Below are positions 33,992 through 45,900 of a stretch of DNA of 64,000 nt, in pieces. The DNA lies in assembly GCA_949361645.1 (NCBI GenBank), contig OX442421.1:1018501-1082500 (forward strand), given 5' to 3'. Position 1 is the first letter of the stretch; every line of letters starts with the position of its first letter. Under the pieces are notes generated by a model. It was not told where the DNA came from. It saw only the letters and a list, made by a program, of their open reading frames with translations, and did no database searches. Source of the DNA: Spongilla lacustris (taxonomy: Eukaryota; Porifera; Demospongiae; Spongillida; Spongillidae). A program made the translations under genes and the position numbers.

Positions 33992-36079
33992 ATGTTGCCT
34001 GTTTCGCCATTTTCCTTCTGTATAGTGTATGCCCAGGCCCTCACGTGTCAGGTTAATGGAGGTGTGGTCTCATGCCCTCCTGTGGTCTGTATTGGGGCTG
34101 AGGTGACATTTACATCAACTGTCCAGAATCTTGTTGGCCGTAACCTATGGCTACTGTCCACTGGAACATGCAGTGGTTCTACTACACCAGATAGCATTCT
34201 ACTAGCCCAGACTGCTGGTGGCTTAACCATGACATGTGGACCCTATACAGCAAGCAATGCTGACCCTGGTGCATCCAATCCATGTCTGACAAGTACCTTG
34301 TCAGTGACAGCCACTAGCAGTATGACATCATCAGTGATCAAGGTTGGTACCAGATCTTTGGCTGGTCAGAGTGCCATCTTTCAGAACACACAAATTACTG
34401 TCCAAAGCATAGGTGAGAATGACATTTTTGAGGTACACTGTTAACATTATTATTGATCATCTGTCACCTTACCTCCCCTTCCCAGCCCCTGTTGGGACAC
34501 TAACACTAAATAGTCCATCTGTGGACCAGCTACCAGTGGCCTGGGCCCCTCCCACTACTGGTGGTGTTCCTACCAGCTACAATGTCAGTATCAATGACAG
34601 CAGTAGACCTGTGGTCATACAGGAGAATGGATCATCACTGTACACCCACACCTTCACTGGACTGACCAGTGACACACTCTACACTGTCTCTGTGGTGGCC
34701 ATCAACTGTGCTGGGACCAGCAATGTGACATCAAGGTCAAAATTGACCTGTAAGTGGATTGCATGTGATAAGCTATATAGTTTGTTGTGGAATGAATTCT
34801 AAAATTATGAGAAGCCAGGATAGGGCAAGGGGGCGCCATTTGACAGCTGCAAATACACCCAATTTTATCCACACAGTGGCAGACCCTCCCAAAAGCGCCT
34901 CCATCAATGTTGTCTTTGTTGCTAACAAGACCCTCAGCCATCTTGAGATCAAATGGACACCTGTGGTGGGGGTGTGGCCCCCTGGTGAATGAACCGTTGG
35001 TCCCCTCCAGGGGGGCAGTGTGACCATGTACGCAGTGAGGGTTGTTGGCAATGGTGGTCCTACCACTACTACCTGTACCACCTCACCATGTCTCTATGTC
35101 CAACAAGTCTATGTCCCTGCTACCAGTTACACCATCTTTGTGGCATCCATAAATGGAGATGGAGCTGTGGGTCCTGAGAACAGCACTACCATATATGGTC
35201 AGTTGTATATACTAAGTCTAGTTTCAGCATCACAATTTTTTTTGTTACTTCCATTCTGTGATCGTGTGCATTTACAACATCATTTTCTTTATTATAGTCA
35301 GACCTCACCCTGATGTGATCATGTCCATTACATATGGTAAGAGTTAAACACATATTAGTCTATTATACACTAAGGTGGCTGCATTGCGTCTTTGTTAGAG
35401 TGCCATCTTTGGTCCACCAGCACATGTGCTAGTCTGGGGACCAGACCGTATATGGTCTGGTCCCCAGACTAGCACATGTCTGGATCTTAGTCTGGATGTG
35501 ATGTCTTTATCCTCCTCTAGCTCCATCCCCAGACCAGACAGTCATTGCTGTTGGCGTGGTTATTCCCATCATAGCTCCATCAACATCAGTGCTACTGTTG
35601 TCATGAAGAGTTGTAAGTCTTAACAACAGTGTCTATTCATGTACTGATGTCCTTGTGCTTCCCCATGCAACCTGCGGCTCATTTAGCAAAAGTTATAACT
35701 ACTGCAAGACCATCAGGAGGTATCCCACTGGAAGAAATTCTTTATGAGGTGAGCTAGTGGTAGTAGGTATGGGGGCTGAGGTGTGGCTTATAAGTGCATT
35801 ACATTGCATTTGTTGTTTCACTACACACACACACACACACACAATATCAGTACACTGTGGTATTCCATAAAGCTGCACTGTTCTCCACTTCTTATGCAGA
35901 CACGACTACCAGAGTCAGAGTACAGTCTAGTTGGACCTCACAGCCCACCGGAGGGAATGGAACAAGTACCCAGACTCACAGTTTCTTTCGAAGGCAATCA
36001 CCTTCTACCCTGGCCTCGCAGTTTTCTGACTCTTGCAGTGTGCATTGTAATGTTTCTAGTCCTGCTGCATATATGCTAA
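33992..36079 (+). CDS. Ig-like/FN3 single-pass receptor-like gene, eight exons, one frame break
   Basis: Exons 33992-34412, 34486-34749, 34877-34962, 35011-35197, 35298-35336, 35521-35612, 35687-35748 and 35900-36079 have good splice sites. They encode a short hydrophobic leader ending VYAQA; a cysteine-paired Ig-like or link-like domain (CQVNGGVVSCPP...LTMTCGPY); two fibronectin III domains (PVAWAPPTTGGVPTSYNVSI; LEIKWTP joined to GGSVTMYAVRVVG across a 48-nt intron); a linker; a transmembrane helix (TVIAVGVVIPIIAP); and a tail with EEILYE and SEYSLV. Phases agree up to the transmembrane exon. There the frame hits TGA at 35603, while another frame (ATVVMKS) joins the tail correctly, so a 1-nt indel lies in this exon. 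It is either a recent pseudogene or an assembly error. Confidence 0.65.
35430..35471. repeat. Perfect palindrome with TAGTCTGG ends
   Basis: Lies within a 58-bp palindrome (35422-35479, 26-bp arms). Ends resemble the TAGTC-ended elements at 11204 and 38336. The flanking 'cacatgt' words could be a target duplication but are offset. It lies in a receptor-gene intron. Confidence 0.75.
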
Positions 36080-36160
36080 TATACATATTTCATCAAATTG
36101 TAATCATTGATATTTTCACTGCCCCACGTGCAAGATTGCCAAGGTAACAACGTATGTGTA
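35739..36160 (+). repeat. Segmental duplicate of 13620-14066
   Basis: Same order of donor site, CA repeat, tail exon and trailing sequence as the block at 13.6 kb. Here the final stop of the other copy is a sense codon (aga), so the frame runs 34 residues further. Confidence 0.85.
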
Positions 36161-36911
36161 TTTAACATTCAGGTAGCTATGCCCGACTCGAAATTACACT
36201 TTATTATGAAAATTACGGTACTGGAGCTGCACCAGAGGAAGTACATACTAAAAGAGCAACGCCCCGGAGATATTGAGGCCGATAAAAGATTTGTCCTTCA
36301 GCTAGCTAGCTAGTGTACACCTCACAAACTTGTGGGCATGTCTCTTGGTAGATGTATTTGTGGCTTACAATCTGATGCATACTAGGGTACCCTTCCCCAA
36401 TAAATTGCCTTACACAAAAGGGGATAAGTTCTTAGCTGAATATAAAACAATGCATTAATTAAATGTCATTGATGATCAACACATCTCTAGCACCTTGATA
36501 AACTATAGACAAAATATTCTCAATATCTAATCATTATGTCATGTGAACAAACCTTGATTACACCGTGACTGTTAGCAGCTAGGATTACGTTGGAGTCCTG
36601 TGTGCATGTGTTTGTGTGTGTGGGGAGAAGATAATCACTGCACCCTTCAAAAGTTTTTGGGACATGCCTTTCTCCACCGAACGGAGCTCACAAAGTGTTC
36701 AGGCTACAGCAAATATAACACACGCCCTTATGATAGTAATGATACACACTCTCATTGACACCCTTTCATACAACAAGGCTAACCAGTATACTAAAGCCAT
36801 ATTTTAGCATATGGTTGCTGACTTGTTTCCGCGCGACAGGTATAATCTTAATAGTCTTGGGACCAGATTAGTATAATCTGTTAGCGTAATGTCTGTCTTC
36901 TACGTAGCGGT

Positions 36912-39900
36912 ATGGATGACTTTTCTTCCCTTAACCTATCTGACACGAGCAAGATGGGGCCTCGGAGGACAAAAAAGGGTCGTGGCTACAGCTACACCTC
37001 CTTGGAACCAGAGAGCGCCGTAGACGATGTCCCCAATATCAGCGACGACGAGGAAAGTGACTCAGACGTCGATTCATCCGCGAGAAATGGCCGCAAGAAA
37101 TGGCAGAGCAGATTGAAAGTCAATTCCTCTTTGGTTGATTGGGTTTGGAACGGTGGCTTGCAACTTTTAATGCAAAGGTAAACAATAGTTGTTTTGGAGT
37201 ACCCAGCTTTATATACGTGTATTTTCAGGGCTTGGAATGGCCTTGCTGCTGCCTGTCAGAGGGGCAGTGCGTTGAAAAGCAGGACTGTCTCACCAGGCCA
37301 ACCGGTACTGTACTTATGATTCTAATAGATGCAGTCTATGGCATTTCGACCTGCTAATTTCTACAGGACCTATCCCAAAGATACCCTGCCAACGCTATCT
37401 GTAATCGCAAATACAATCTCTTTTCTTTCATACCAAACGTTTGTGAAGCTGGACTCAAACCCTTCTCTGTGTTTACCACCCTCCATCTTCCCTACACCTC
37501 CTTATTTGCTGTCCTTCTCACATATCGTCATGCCTTCCCTTCATTCTCCATTTGTTCTCCATTTGTTCTCCTTCCCCCTCCCCCCCAACCCATCACTGCC
37601 TTCCTGCCTTCCCTCTCCATACTGATAGGTACTGTTTGAACAGTTCAGATTTTTCTTGAACCTATACTTCTTGGTGTTCGCTGTGACTCAATTTGTACCT
37701 CAGCTGAAGATTGGGTACCTGTATACCTATTGGGGACCTCTGGTGAGCATGTGTAAGGGGCCTCTGGGGACATTGAGGGGACCTTGGGGGGGCTCTGGTC
37801 AACATGTTACATTGGGGGAAGGGGGGGGGGCCTCTGGTCAACATGTTACATTGGGGGGGGGGACCTCTGGTCAACATGTTACATTGGGGGGGGGGGGGGG
37901 GGGGGCCTCTGCATGTAGCACACACTTTCACACATCAGTTGATCTAACACACCCCTGACCCCTGGCGTACTTATTTAAATTTGGAATGAAACACGTGCAC
38001 ACACACACACATACACACATGCACATACACACACACTCACACACACACATACACGCACACATACACACACACACATACTCACACACACACACACACTAGG
38101 TCTTTGTCCTTGTGGTGACCATGATCAGGGAGCTGTATGACGACATAAAGAGGTACATCCGGGATAAGGAGGTCAACGTGCAGCGTTACTACAAGCTCAC
38201 CAAGAAAGGTTTGCCTTTTGCGTAGCTTGGCATCCATACATGCACACAGATTTACATCCATACATGCGCAGTAGTGGATTCCAGTGTCACTTTAAAATTG
38301 AATACTGTATATTCGTATCCCTCACTTTCACTCATTAGTCTGACGTAGCCATACCCTCGCGCTTTGCGGAGGGTCTGGAGACATTGCCATACCAAATCGG
38401 TTCTGATTACTTCCAACATATTAAAAGTTATTAAGGTTACCTTACGTTACGAGGAATGCAATTATGTTACGGCACATGTGTATGATAGAAAGACGTACTG
38501 CGGCACATGTGGCTAGAGAACTAGGTTATGCAAACCTTACAACTAAAAGTGATAGTTGATTTTGTGAGCGGACGAGACGTTTTCGCCATCCTACGGCTAC
38601 CCACTGGTTGCTGAAAAGGTCTGTGCTATGGCCCATGGGTGCTTGCCTGGGATCCTCGACAGGATGGCTTTCGCGTCCGATCGTACAGCTCAGTGAGCTA
38701 TACTTAAGTCTTGGCTGTCACAAAGTCGGCCATCTTGAATGCCTGTTGTCCGTAACGTAATTGCATTCCTCACATTCCTCGTAACGTATGGTAACCTTAA
38801 TAACTTTTAATATGTTATCAGAACCGATTTGGTATGGCAATGTCTCCAGACCCTCCGCAAAGCGCGAGGGTCTGGCTATACGTCAGACTATTCACTCATC
38901 ACACCCTTGCCTGCATTTTACCCCCTTCACACCTAACCTTAATTCATTATACATTACACCCTTCACCATCATGGCATTACTATCATGACATCACCATCAT
39001 GACATCATCATGGAACCACTATCATGACATCATCATGGCATCACCATAACATCATCATGGCACCACTATAATGACATCATCATGGCATCACCATCATGAC
39101 ATCACCATGGCATCATTACCATGACATCACTATACAGGACGGGTTCTAGTTGCCAGCCAGGATATCCAAGTTTCTGATGTAGTTATAGTGGAGAAGGTAA
39201 GATCTCGTCTTCTGTTCACCCCTTCCATCTTCTATTTCTTTTTCTCTCTCCTCACTTCTCTTCTCTCATCCTTCCCTCCCTTCTCTCTCTCCCTTCTCCC
39301 TCTCCCTTCTTTCTCCCTCTTCTTTCTCTCTCTCCCTTCTTTCTCCCTCTTCTTTCTCCCTCTCCCTTCTTTCTCCCTCTTCTTTCTCTCTCTCCCTTCT
39401 CTCTCTCCCTTCTCTCTCTCCCTTCTCTCTCTCCCTTCTCTCTCTCCCTTCTCTCTCTCCCTTCTCTCTCTCCCTTCTCTCTCTCCCTTCTCTCTCTCCC
39501 TTCTCTCTCTCCCTTCTCTCTCTCCCTTCTCTCTCTCCCTTCTCTCTCTCCCTTCTCTCTCTCCCTTCTCTCTCTCCCTTCTCTCTCTCCCTTCTCTCTC
39601 TCCCTTCTCTCTCTCCCTTCTCTCTCTCCCTTCTCTCTCTCCCTTCTTTCTCCCTCTTCTTTCTCCCTCTCCCTTCTTTCTCCCTCTCTCTTTTTTCCCT
39701 ATTATGAGTTTTGTGTGCTCTCCCCCAGGACCAGAGGGTTCCAGCAGACATGGTTCTCCTTAGGACCACTGAGAAGAGTGGTAATGTTCTCAGTAAGATC
39801 TTGTGGTTTTCACACATCTTCCTTTTGTGCGTAGGGTCATGTTTTGTGCGGACAGACCAACTGGATGGGGAGACAGACTGGAACCTTCGAGTAGCAGTAC

Positions 39901-41207
39901 CTTGTGTTCAAGCTCTCACCAGTGATGAAGTATGTAATAGGGAAATGCAGGGGGTTGATGAAAATTGATGAGTTATGGAGGGATTGATGATGGATGGAGG
40001 GATTTTTATAGGGATGAAAGGTAATGAGGGTTGACAGGTGAGGGTTAATGGAGGAGGATGAAGCATGAGGGGTGAGGGTAGAGGATGAGGGGTTAATGGA
40101 AGGTGGAGGATGAGGGGTTAATGGAAGGTGGAGGATGAGGGGTTAATGGAAGGTGGAGGATGAGGGGTTAATGGAAGGTGGAGGATGAGGGGTTAATGGA
40201 AGGTGGAGGATGAGGGGTTAATGGAGGGTGGAGGATGAGGGTTAATGGAGGGTGGAGGGTTTGTTTTGAATGGTTTGAAGGATGGCAGTTGAGGAGGGGT
40301 ATAAGAGTAGCTGCAAGGTCAAAGGGTTTAATTATTTGCCACAGGAACTATTTAACATGGATGCATTTGTCGTTGCTGAAAGTCCAGAGAAGTGGACTTT
40401 GTCAGTGGTACGTCGCTGATGACCCATTGTGTGGTGTTGACATGTCTTTCCTCGCAGCAAGGAGGGGGTCAGAAGGAGAGGAAGGAAGAGCGACTTGAGG
40501 TGGAGAACACTCTCTGGGCCAACACTGTCCTTGCTTCAGGTGGGTGTGCCCTGCAGGTGGGTGTGGTCTGCAGGTGGATGTGCCCTGCTACATGTAACTG
40601 CTAAAAATGTACATATTTACATGCACTTACCCTGTTCCATTTGCCCCTCCCTTTCCCTCCCCCCCCCCCCCCCAATCCACTTTGCTCCTCCCATCCCTCT
40701 GCCGCTTCCCCTCTCCCTTACTCCCACACAGGGACTGCCCTAGGTCTGGTAATCTACACTGGGGCAGATACCCGGAGTGTATTGAATACATCTGGTGTGC
40801 GATCAAATAATAAAAAGGAGCAAATTGTACGGACACAAGGTGGAACTAAGCATATACCATTCCAAGTCCCCACTACTGGTACAACAAGTTGTTATGAAAT
40901 GACTCCTGCAGACCCCATTACTCAGTATGAAAATTACAGTATTGGTGACTTTAGCAGTTGTGACTCAAGAGATGAGGAGAATAGTCCTAAAAAACCTATT
41001 CCAGACTGGGCACACCATAGTAAACTGAATAAGTGGATGGAGAATCAAGAGAACTCTGTTGCAAGCAATGAAGTTAATGTTGAAAACATTTTCCCTCCTA
41101 AGCAACTTCTGTGCACTCCAGAATTAGAGAAGATATTTAAAACAAGGAGAAAGTGTTTTTTTGTGCGCTCCAGTTCAGCTAAATGGAACTCACCTTTGCT
41201 GAAGTAA
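36912..41207 (+). CDS. Chimeric gene: ATP9-type flippase N-terminal third fused to INCENP IN-box
   Basis: Eleven exons fit in phase: 36912-37177, 37229-37304, 37367-37438, 37629-37742, 38100-38208, 39138-39196, 39729-39780, 39835-39929, 40345-40407, 40458-40539, 40732-41207; product 487 residues. Residues 1-~110 are an acidic/basic cytosolic N-terminus. Residues ~115-356 match ATP9A/B-type P4-ATPases: [28 protein letters not shown] (M1), [13 protein letters not shown]2, and the actuator domain with [19 protein letters not shown] and [10 protein letters not shown] (DGET at 260-263), ending [16 protein letters not shown]. The aspartyl-phosphate (DKTGT) and nucleotide domains are absent. Within the last exon the frame passes into an INCENP C-terminus: SCYEMTP (382-388), KKPIPDWA (416-423), ELEKIFK and [10 protein letters not shown] (475-484), the Aurora-B-binding IN-box. 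Pump activity is impossible without the P-domain; Aurora binding at membranes is conceivable. Exon 9's 3' end is the least certain. Confidence 0.8.
37763..38096. repeat. Intronic G-rich repeat and (CA)n
   Basis: Four units of 'cctctggtcaacatgttac' followed by expanding G runs (the last 20 G, 37886-37905), then a CA/TACA repeat up to the exon 5 acceptor. They lie in intron 4 of the chimeric gene. Confidence 0.9.
38336..38890. mobile_element. MITE with ~135-bp inverted repeats and 9-bp target duplication
   Basis: Begins TAGTCTGACGTAGCCA and ends CGTCAGACTA. Terminal inverted repeats reach to ~38472 and from ~38752. Flanked by TTCACTCAT at 38327-38335 and 38891-38899, both perfect. It lies in intron 5 of the chimeric gene and contains no ORF of note. 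Confidence 0.93.
38965..39130. repeat. Intronic ATGACATCA repeat
   Basis: Degenerate tandem of 'catcatgacatcaccat' units preceding exon 6 of the chimeric gene. Confidence 0.85.
39240..39695. repeat. Intronic CT-rich minisatellite (13-nt unit)
   Basis: Tandem TTCTCTCTCTCCC units fill intron 6. The long Ser/Leu/Pro and Arg/Glu/Gly ORFs are artefacts. Confidence 0.95.
40045..40262. repeat. Intronic 25-nt minisatellite
   Basis: About eight copies of a unit containing 'gaggatgaggggttaatgg' in intron 8 of the chimeric gene. Confidence 0.93.
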
Positions 41208-42704
41208 ATCAACTACTGTAGGTCTATGGGAGGTGAACCCCGCCATAATTATGTTCGTTTGTATTTTACCAAATCATCCTTTTTTTCCGCTAACGATGCT
41301 TACGGTAAAAAAAAAGTTCGTGACACAAGTGAAATATATATTTTTCGTATTATATATATATATTTTACAAGTTTTACGGAGGGACACGGGGAAGCGTTCT
41401 ATAAATAGAACAAGTAGTTTCTACGGGGCGTCTTATCACTAGCAGTGCGTTGTAACAAAGTTGAGAGCAGCTGTAAGGTATATGCGCGTTGGAAGCTGCA
41501 TGAAAACCTTGTCTCTATCTTCTGTTTGTTTATTAGAAATGCATCCAAGTACGTGTGACACAGCGCGGCATCTTTGGCGAGACTCTGCATGTCTAAAACA
41601 GATCCCCCCTCCAAATAACACGCAAGGTTGACTCGTGAACTAGGATAACTGCATACCAGCGACGACAATAAGGGCTGGAGAAAAGATGGTTCGATCCAGA
41701 ATCCCTACTACATGCAAGGTTATTCTGCCTTCATTGCCAGCAGTACGAACATGTCCAGTCCCTGGGTGTCGTATGTGCTGATGAATTGAGAGGGCTGTTG
41801 CCATTGGGTAGTGTGTTAGGCCAGATATCTCTCATGCAGCTGTAGTTGGACCAGGTGTACAGCCCTTTCCGATTTCTGATGCACAAAGAAAACACAGTCA
41901 CGTGATTATCATGGCAACATTATCGCACTAAGCTTACCGGCATTATAATACACAACTCAGTATGCAGGGGTTTGGATTTCAATGGCTAGCCATTCCCCCC
42001 CCCCCTCCTCCCTCCTCCCAAAAATAAGAAAAAAAATTCTGGAAGCAAAATGCTGACCATTGGCCAGGTTTATTTTACTTGTACAGCGGTATCTACTTGT
42101 ACTGTCCTCTGCATGTATAACATATACATGAAAGAAACAGAATTAAAGTAATTCTCTCACTCTGTGTCCAGATATAGTAATAACGCTGAACATACACACC
42201 TGTATGTTCATTGGAATAAATCGATTGCTTGCATTAAGCCTGTAAAAGACCACCTACATTCTATTATGACGTTTCATGCATTGAATATATTTAACTCATT
42301 CTACTAATAAACTTTTAAAGCATTGTTGTAGTATTAACTGAACAGTTTACACTCCTTGTTGAAATTAAATTTGTTTTGCCTGCAAATGTCATCAGCTTTT
42401 AAAGATTGCTGTGATTACAATTTATGGTGACAGATTGGCAATATTCACCATTTTCAACTAGACTGGTACACCGAAGGGAATGCATGGCTCCTCCAAGTAA
42501 ATGTGTACCAAATGTTGCAGCATGTAATTTCAATGCCACCATTCATGCCCAATCAGAAAGCATTTTGCTTTTACTTTGTCATTTCTAATTGTATACTTAT
42601 TCCAAACATGTTGTATACTTAATGTTTTCATTGTTGTTATTTTTGCTATTCTGTGGTGCGCCCTGATTTTCAAGGAAGGTTCTACCAAGATGGCAGATGT
42701 AGTC

Positions 42705-42995
42705 TGTGACGGATCTGAAGTTCCGCTTGAACTATCAGCCGCACTCCGCAACCTAATGCTATATAGATTGCTACCTCGTAACTCCCGTTCGTAGTTACTT
42801 ACTGGCAGAACTCTTATTTTAATTCCCGATACATGCTTTTATACACATATCAGTAACACTAAATACATTACTTAATTAACCTAAAGTTCGCATCTACAAT
42901 ACCAATGAGTTCAACCTCCTGAATGGCTCCATACAGGTTAGACCTTTGACTCCTCCATTCAGGTTAGACCTTTGACAGGTCACTGATCTGTCACA
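42705..42995 (-). repeat. 3' LTR
   Basis: Begins TGTGAC and ends GTCACA on either strand. A purine-rich tract (GGAGAGGGGGAATGGAG on the minus strand, 42996-43012) directly precedes it as the plus-strand primer. The gag-pol stop codon lies inside its first five bases. Confidence 0.96.
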
Positions 42996-45900
42996 CTCCA
43001 TTCCCCCTCTCCAGCAACAACTCGTTTGTTGCAAGTCGGGAAAGAGAATCCGCATTCTGGTTCGCACTCCCTGCTCTATGCACTACTTTAAAACAGTAGG
43101 GCTGCATTGCCAAACTCCATCTGCACAACCTTGGGTTGGTTTCCTTCAGCCGCTCTAACCATTGTAATGATCGATGATCCGTTTGAATTACGAAGTTTCT
43201 GCCGAGCAGGTATACTCGGAACGCCTCCACTGCAAGTCGTATTGCCAAACACTCTTTCTCCACAGTGGAGTAGCGCTCTTCTCTAGGCAGTAACTTCTTA
43301 CTGAAGTAGCCCACAGGGTGATCTAGCCCATCTTCAATCTGGCTCAGTACTGCCCCTATTCCCCTATCCGACGCATCAGTCTGCAGGATGAACTCCTTGT
43401 CGAAATCTGGACTCCTCAGCACAGGCTTTGAGCACAAAAGCCCTTTCAACCTTCCAAATGCATCTTGACATTCCTTTCCCCATACTACGATGTTCGGGGC
43501 CGACTTCCTCGTCAAGTCGGTCAACGGGGCTGCAATAGAGGAGTAGTCAGGTATAAATCGGCGGTAGTATCCCGCGAGTCCAAGGAAACCCCGCACCTGA
43601 CGTTTCGTCTCTGGTACCGGGAACTCCTCGACTGCTTTCAGCTTAGCTTTATCAGGCTGCACGCTACCACTACCGACTATATGTCCAAGATATACGCATC
43701 TAGACATTGCAAACTGACACTTTCCGACCTTGACCGTCAACCCTGCTTCACCAATATTTTTAAACACCTCTGCTAGGTTTTCCAGATGCTGCTCAAAAGT
43801 GTTGCTATAGATCACCAAATCGTCCAAATAAGCTGCTGCATAACCTTCACATCCTCGAACTAGGTTTTCCATCACCCTCTGGAAAGACGCTGGGGCCCCA
43901 CTTAAACCAAAAGGAAGGACACGAAACTGGAACAAACCGAACGGTGTGATGAATGCAGTCTTGTAGCGATCTGCCTTAGCTACTGGCATCTGCCAATACC
44001 CCTTCGTGAGATCCAACGTGGTGATATACTTCGCTTTCCCCAGTCCATCTATTAGGTCATCAATTCTAGGCATCGGATATGCCTCCACTCCGGATACGGT
44101 ATTTAGTCGCCGATAGTCCACACACATTCGTAGCGCTCCATCCTTTTTCTTCACCAGCACAATAGGAGAGGCCCAATCACTTCTGGAGGTCTCAATAATT
44201 CCGCTCTGCAGCATCTCATCCAGTTCCTTCCGAACCAGCTCCCGGTAGGCATGAGGCAATCGATAGGGTGGCAACCTCACAGCATTATTTTCCACCGTGG
44301 GGATTCTGTGTTCCGCCAGCTTAGTTAAGCCTGGTGTATCACTGAACACCGTCTGGTAACGTTCAAGCAGTCTATCCAGCCTTCCACGTTCTTCTCCACT
44401 TAGCTGATCACCAAAGTCTGCCTTCTTCATACTAGCCTCATTCCATACCGATATGTCATCTTGATCTATGTCTTCCTCTGCATAGCTGCATACTTCTGGA
44501 GGTGTCCTGACACTGAAAGCCTTCAACATGTTCACGTGGAACACCCTCCTTCTCTTCTTTTTATCAAACATGTCGACAAGATAGGTCACATGACCCATAC
44601 GCTCCAACACCTGATATGGCCCCTGCCATTGAGCCAATAACTTATTTGTACTTGTGGGTAACAGCACCAACACTGGGTCGCCAGCCTTGAACTCCCTCAA
44701 CCTCGCCTTTGCATCATACCATCGTTTCTGCTTGTCTTGTTTCTCCAGCATGTTCTCCTTCACACACTCGGCCATCTCTTTCAATTTCTGTTGCGTTGAC
44801 ATTACATAACTCACGACGCTCTCCTCCGATTTCTGGTCCGCTTCCCAGGTCTCTTTAAGAATGTCCAGTGGTCCTCGAACATCCCGACCGTAAAGAAGCT
44901 CGAAAGGAGAGAAGCCTGTCGACGACTGAGGCACCTCCCTGTACGCAAACAGAAGGTAGGGGATCATCCTATCCCAATCCTTTCCATCCTCCGACGCCGT
45001 CTTCCGCAACATGGCCTTTAGCGTCTTGTTAAAACGCTCGACCAGTCCATCCGTTTGCGGATGGTATGGGCTGGTCCGGATAGGCTTCACTTGAAGTAGC
45101 CTATACAACTCCGCTAGCAACTGCGACACAAAGTTGCTTCCCTGGTCCGTCAGGATTTCTCGCGGCACTCCTACCCTAGCAAATACCTCGATCATCTTTT
45201 CAGCTATGTGCTCCGCGTCAATGCTCTTCAGCGGTATAGCTTCGGGGTATCTTGTTGCGTAATCGCACATCACCAACACGTAGCGATTACCACTTCGACT
45301 TCTGGGTAGCGGACCTACTATGTCCATAGCCATTCGGCTAAACGGTTCACTGATAATGGGCAAAGGAATCAGTGGTGCTTTCGTTCCAACACTATGGGTA
45401 GTTTTCTGGCAAATCCGACAGCTCCTACAGTAATCTTCAATGTCCTTGTACACTGAAGGCCAGAAAAATCTTCGTAGCACCCTCTGCCTTGTCTTCTCTT
45501 TGCCTTGGTGCCCCGATATGGGAATCTCGTGAGCCATCTCCAACACCGTTCCCCGACAGCGCTTCGGAAGTACCAGCTGCTCGATACTCATCTCCGGTCT
45601 GCCCGTTGGCACCCATCTTCTATACAATACGCCATCCTCCTTGAAATATCCAGTTTCATTCTGTTCCGGCGATTTCTCTGCGGCTCGCCACGCCTCGGCT
45701 AAAGTTTCGTCCTGTTTCTGGAGGGTTTTCAACTCCTCCCCTGATACTGGGAGTCCGAGTCCACAACTTGGTTCACCGGCACCCTTCCTTGGTCCAGTTC
45801 CGTCCACAGTTGCCTTTACCTCCACCAGCTCTAAATCATGGGACTTAGTGCCTGACGCAATCTCCTTTTCCTTTTGCTGGATTCTCGCTTCCAGCTGCTG

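Noticed and set aside
38336..38890. Tc1/mariner MITE with TA duplication
   Set aside because: A perfect 9-bp duplication (TTCACTCAT) lies just outside, so the TA belongs to the element ends.
39188..39817. 180-190-codon ORFs on both strands
   Set aside because: CT minisatellite inside an intron.
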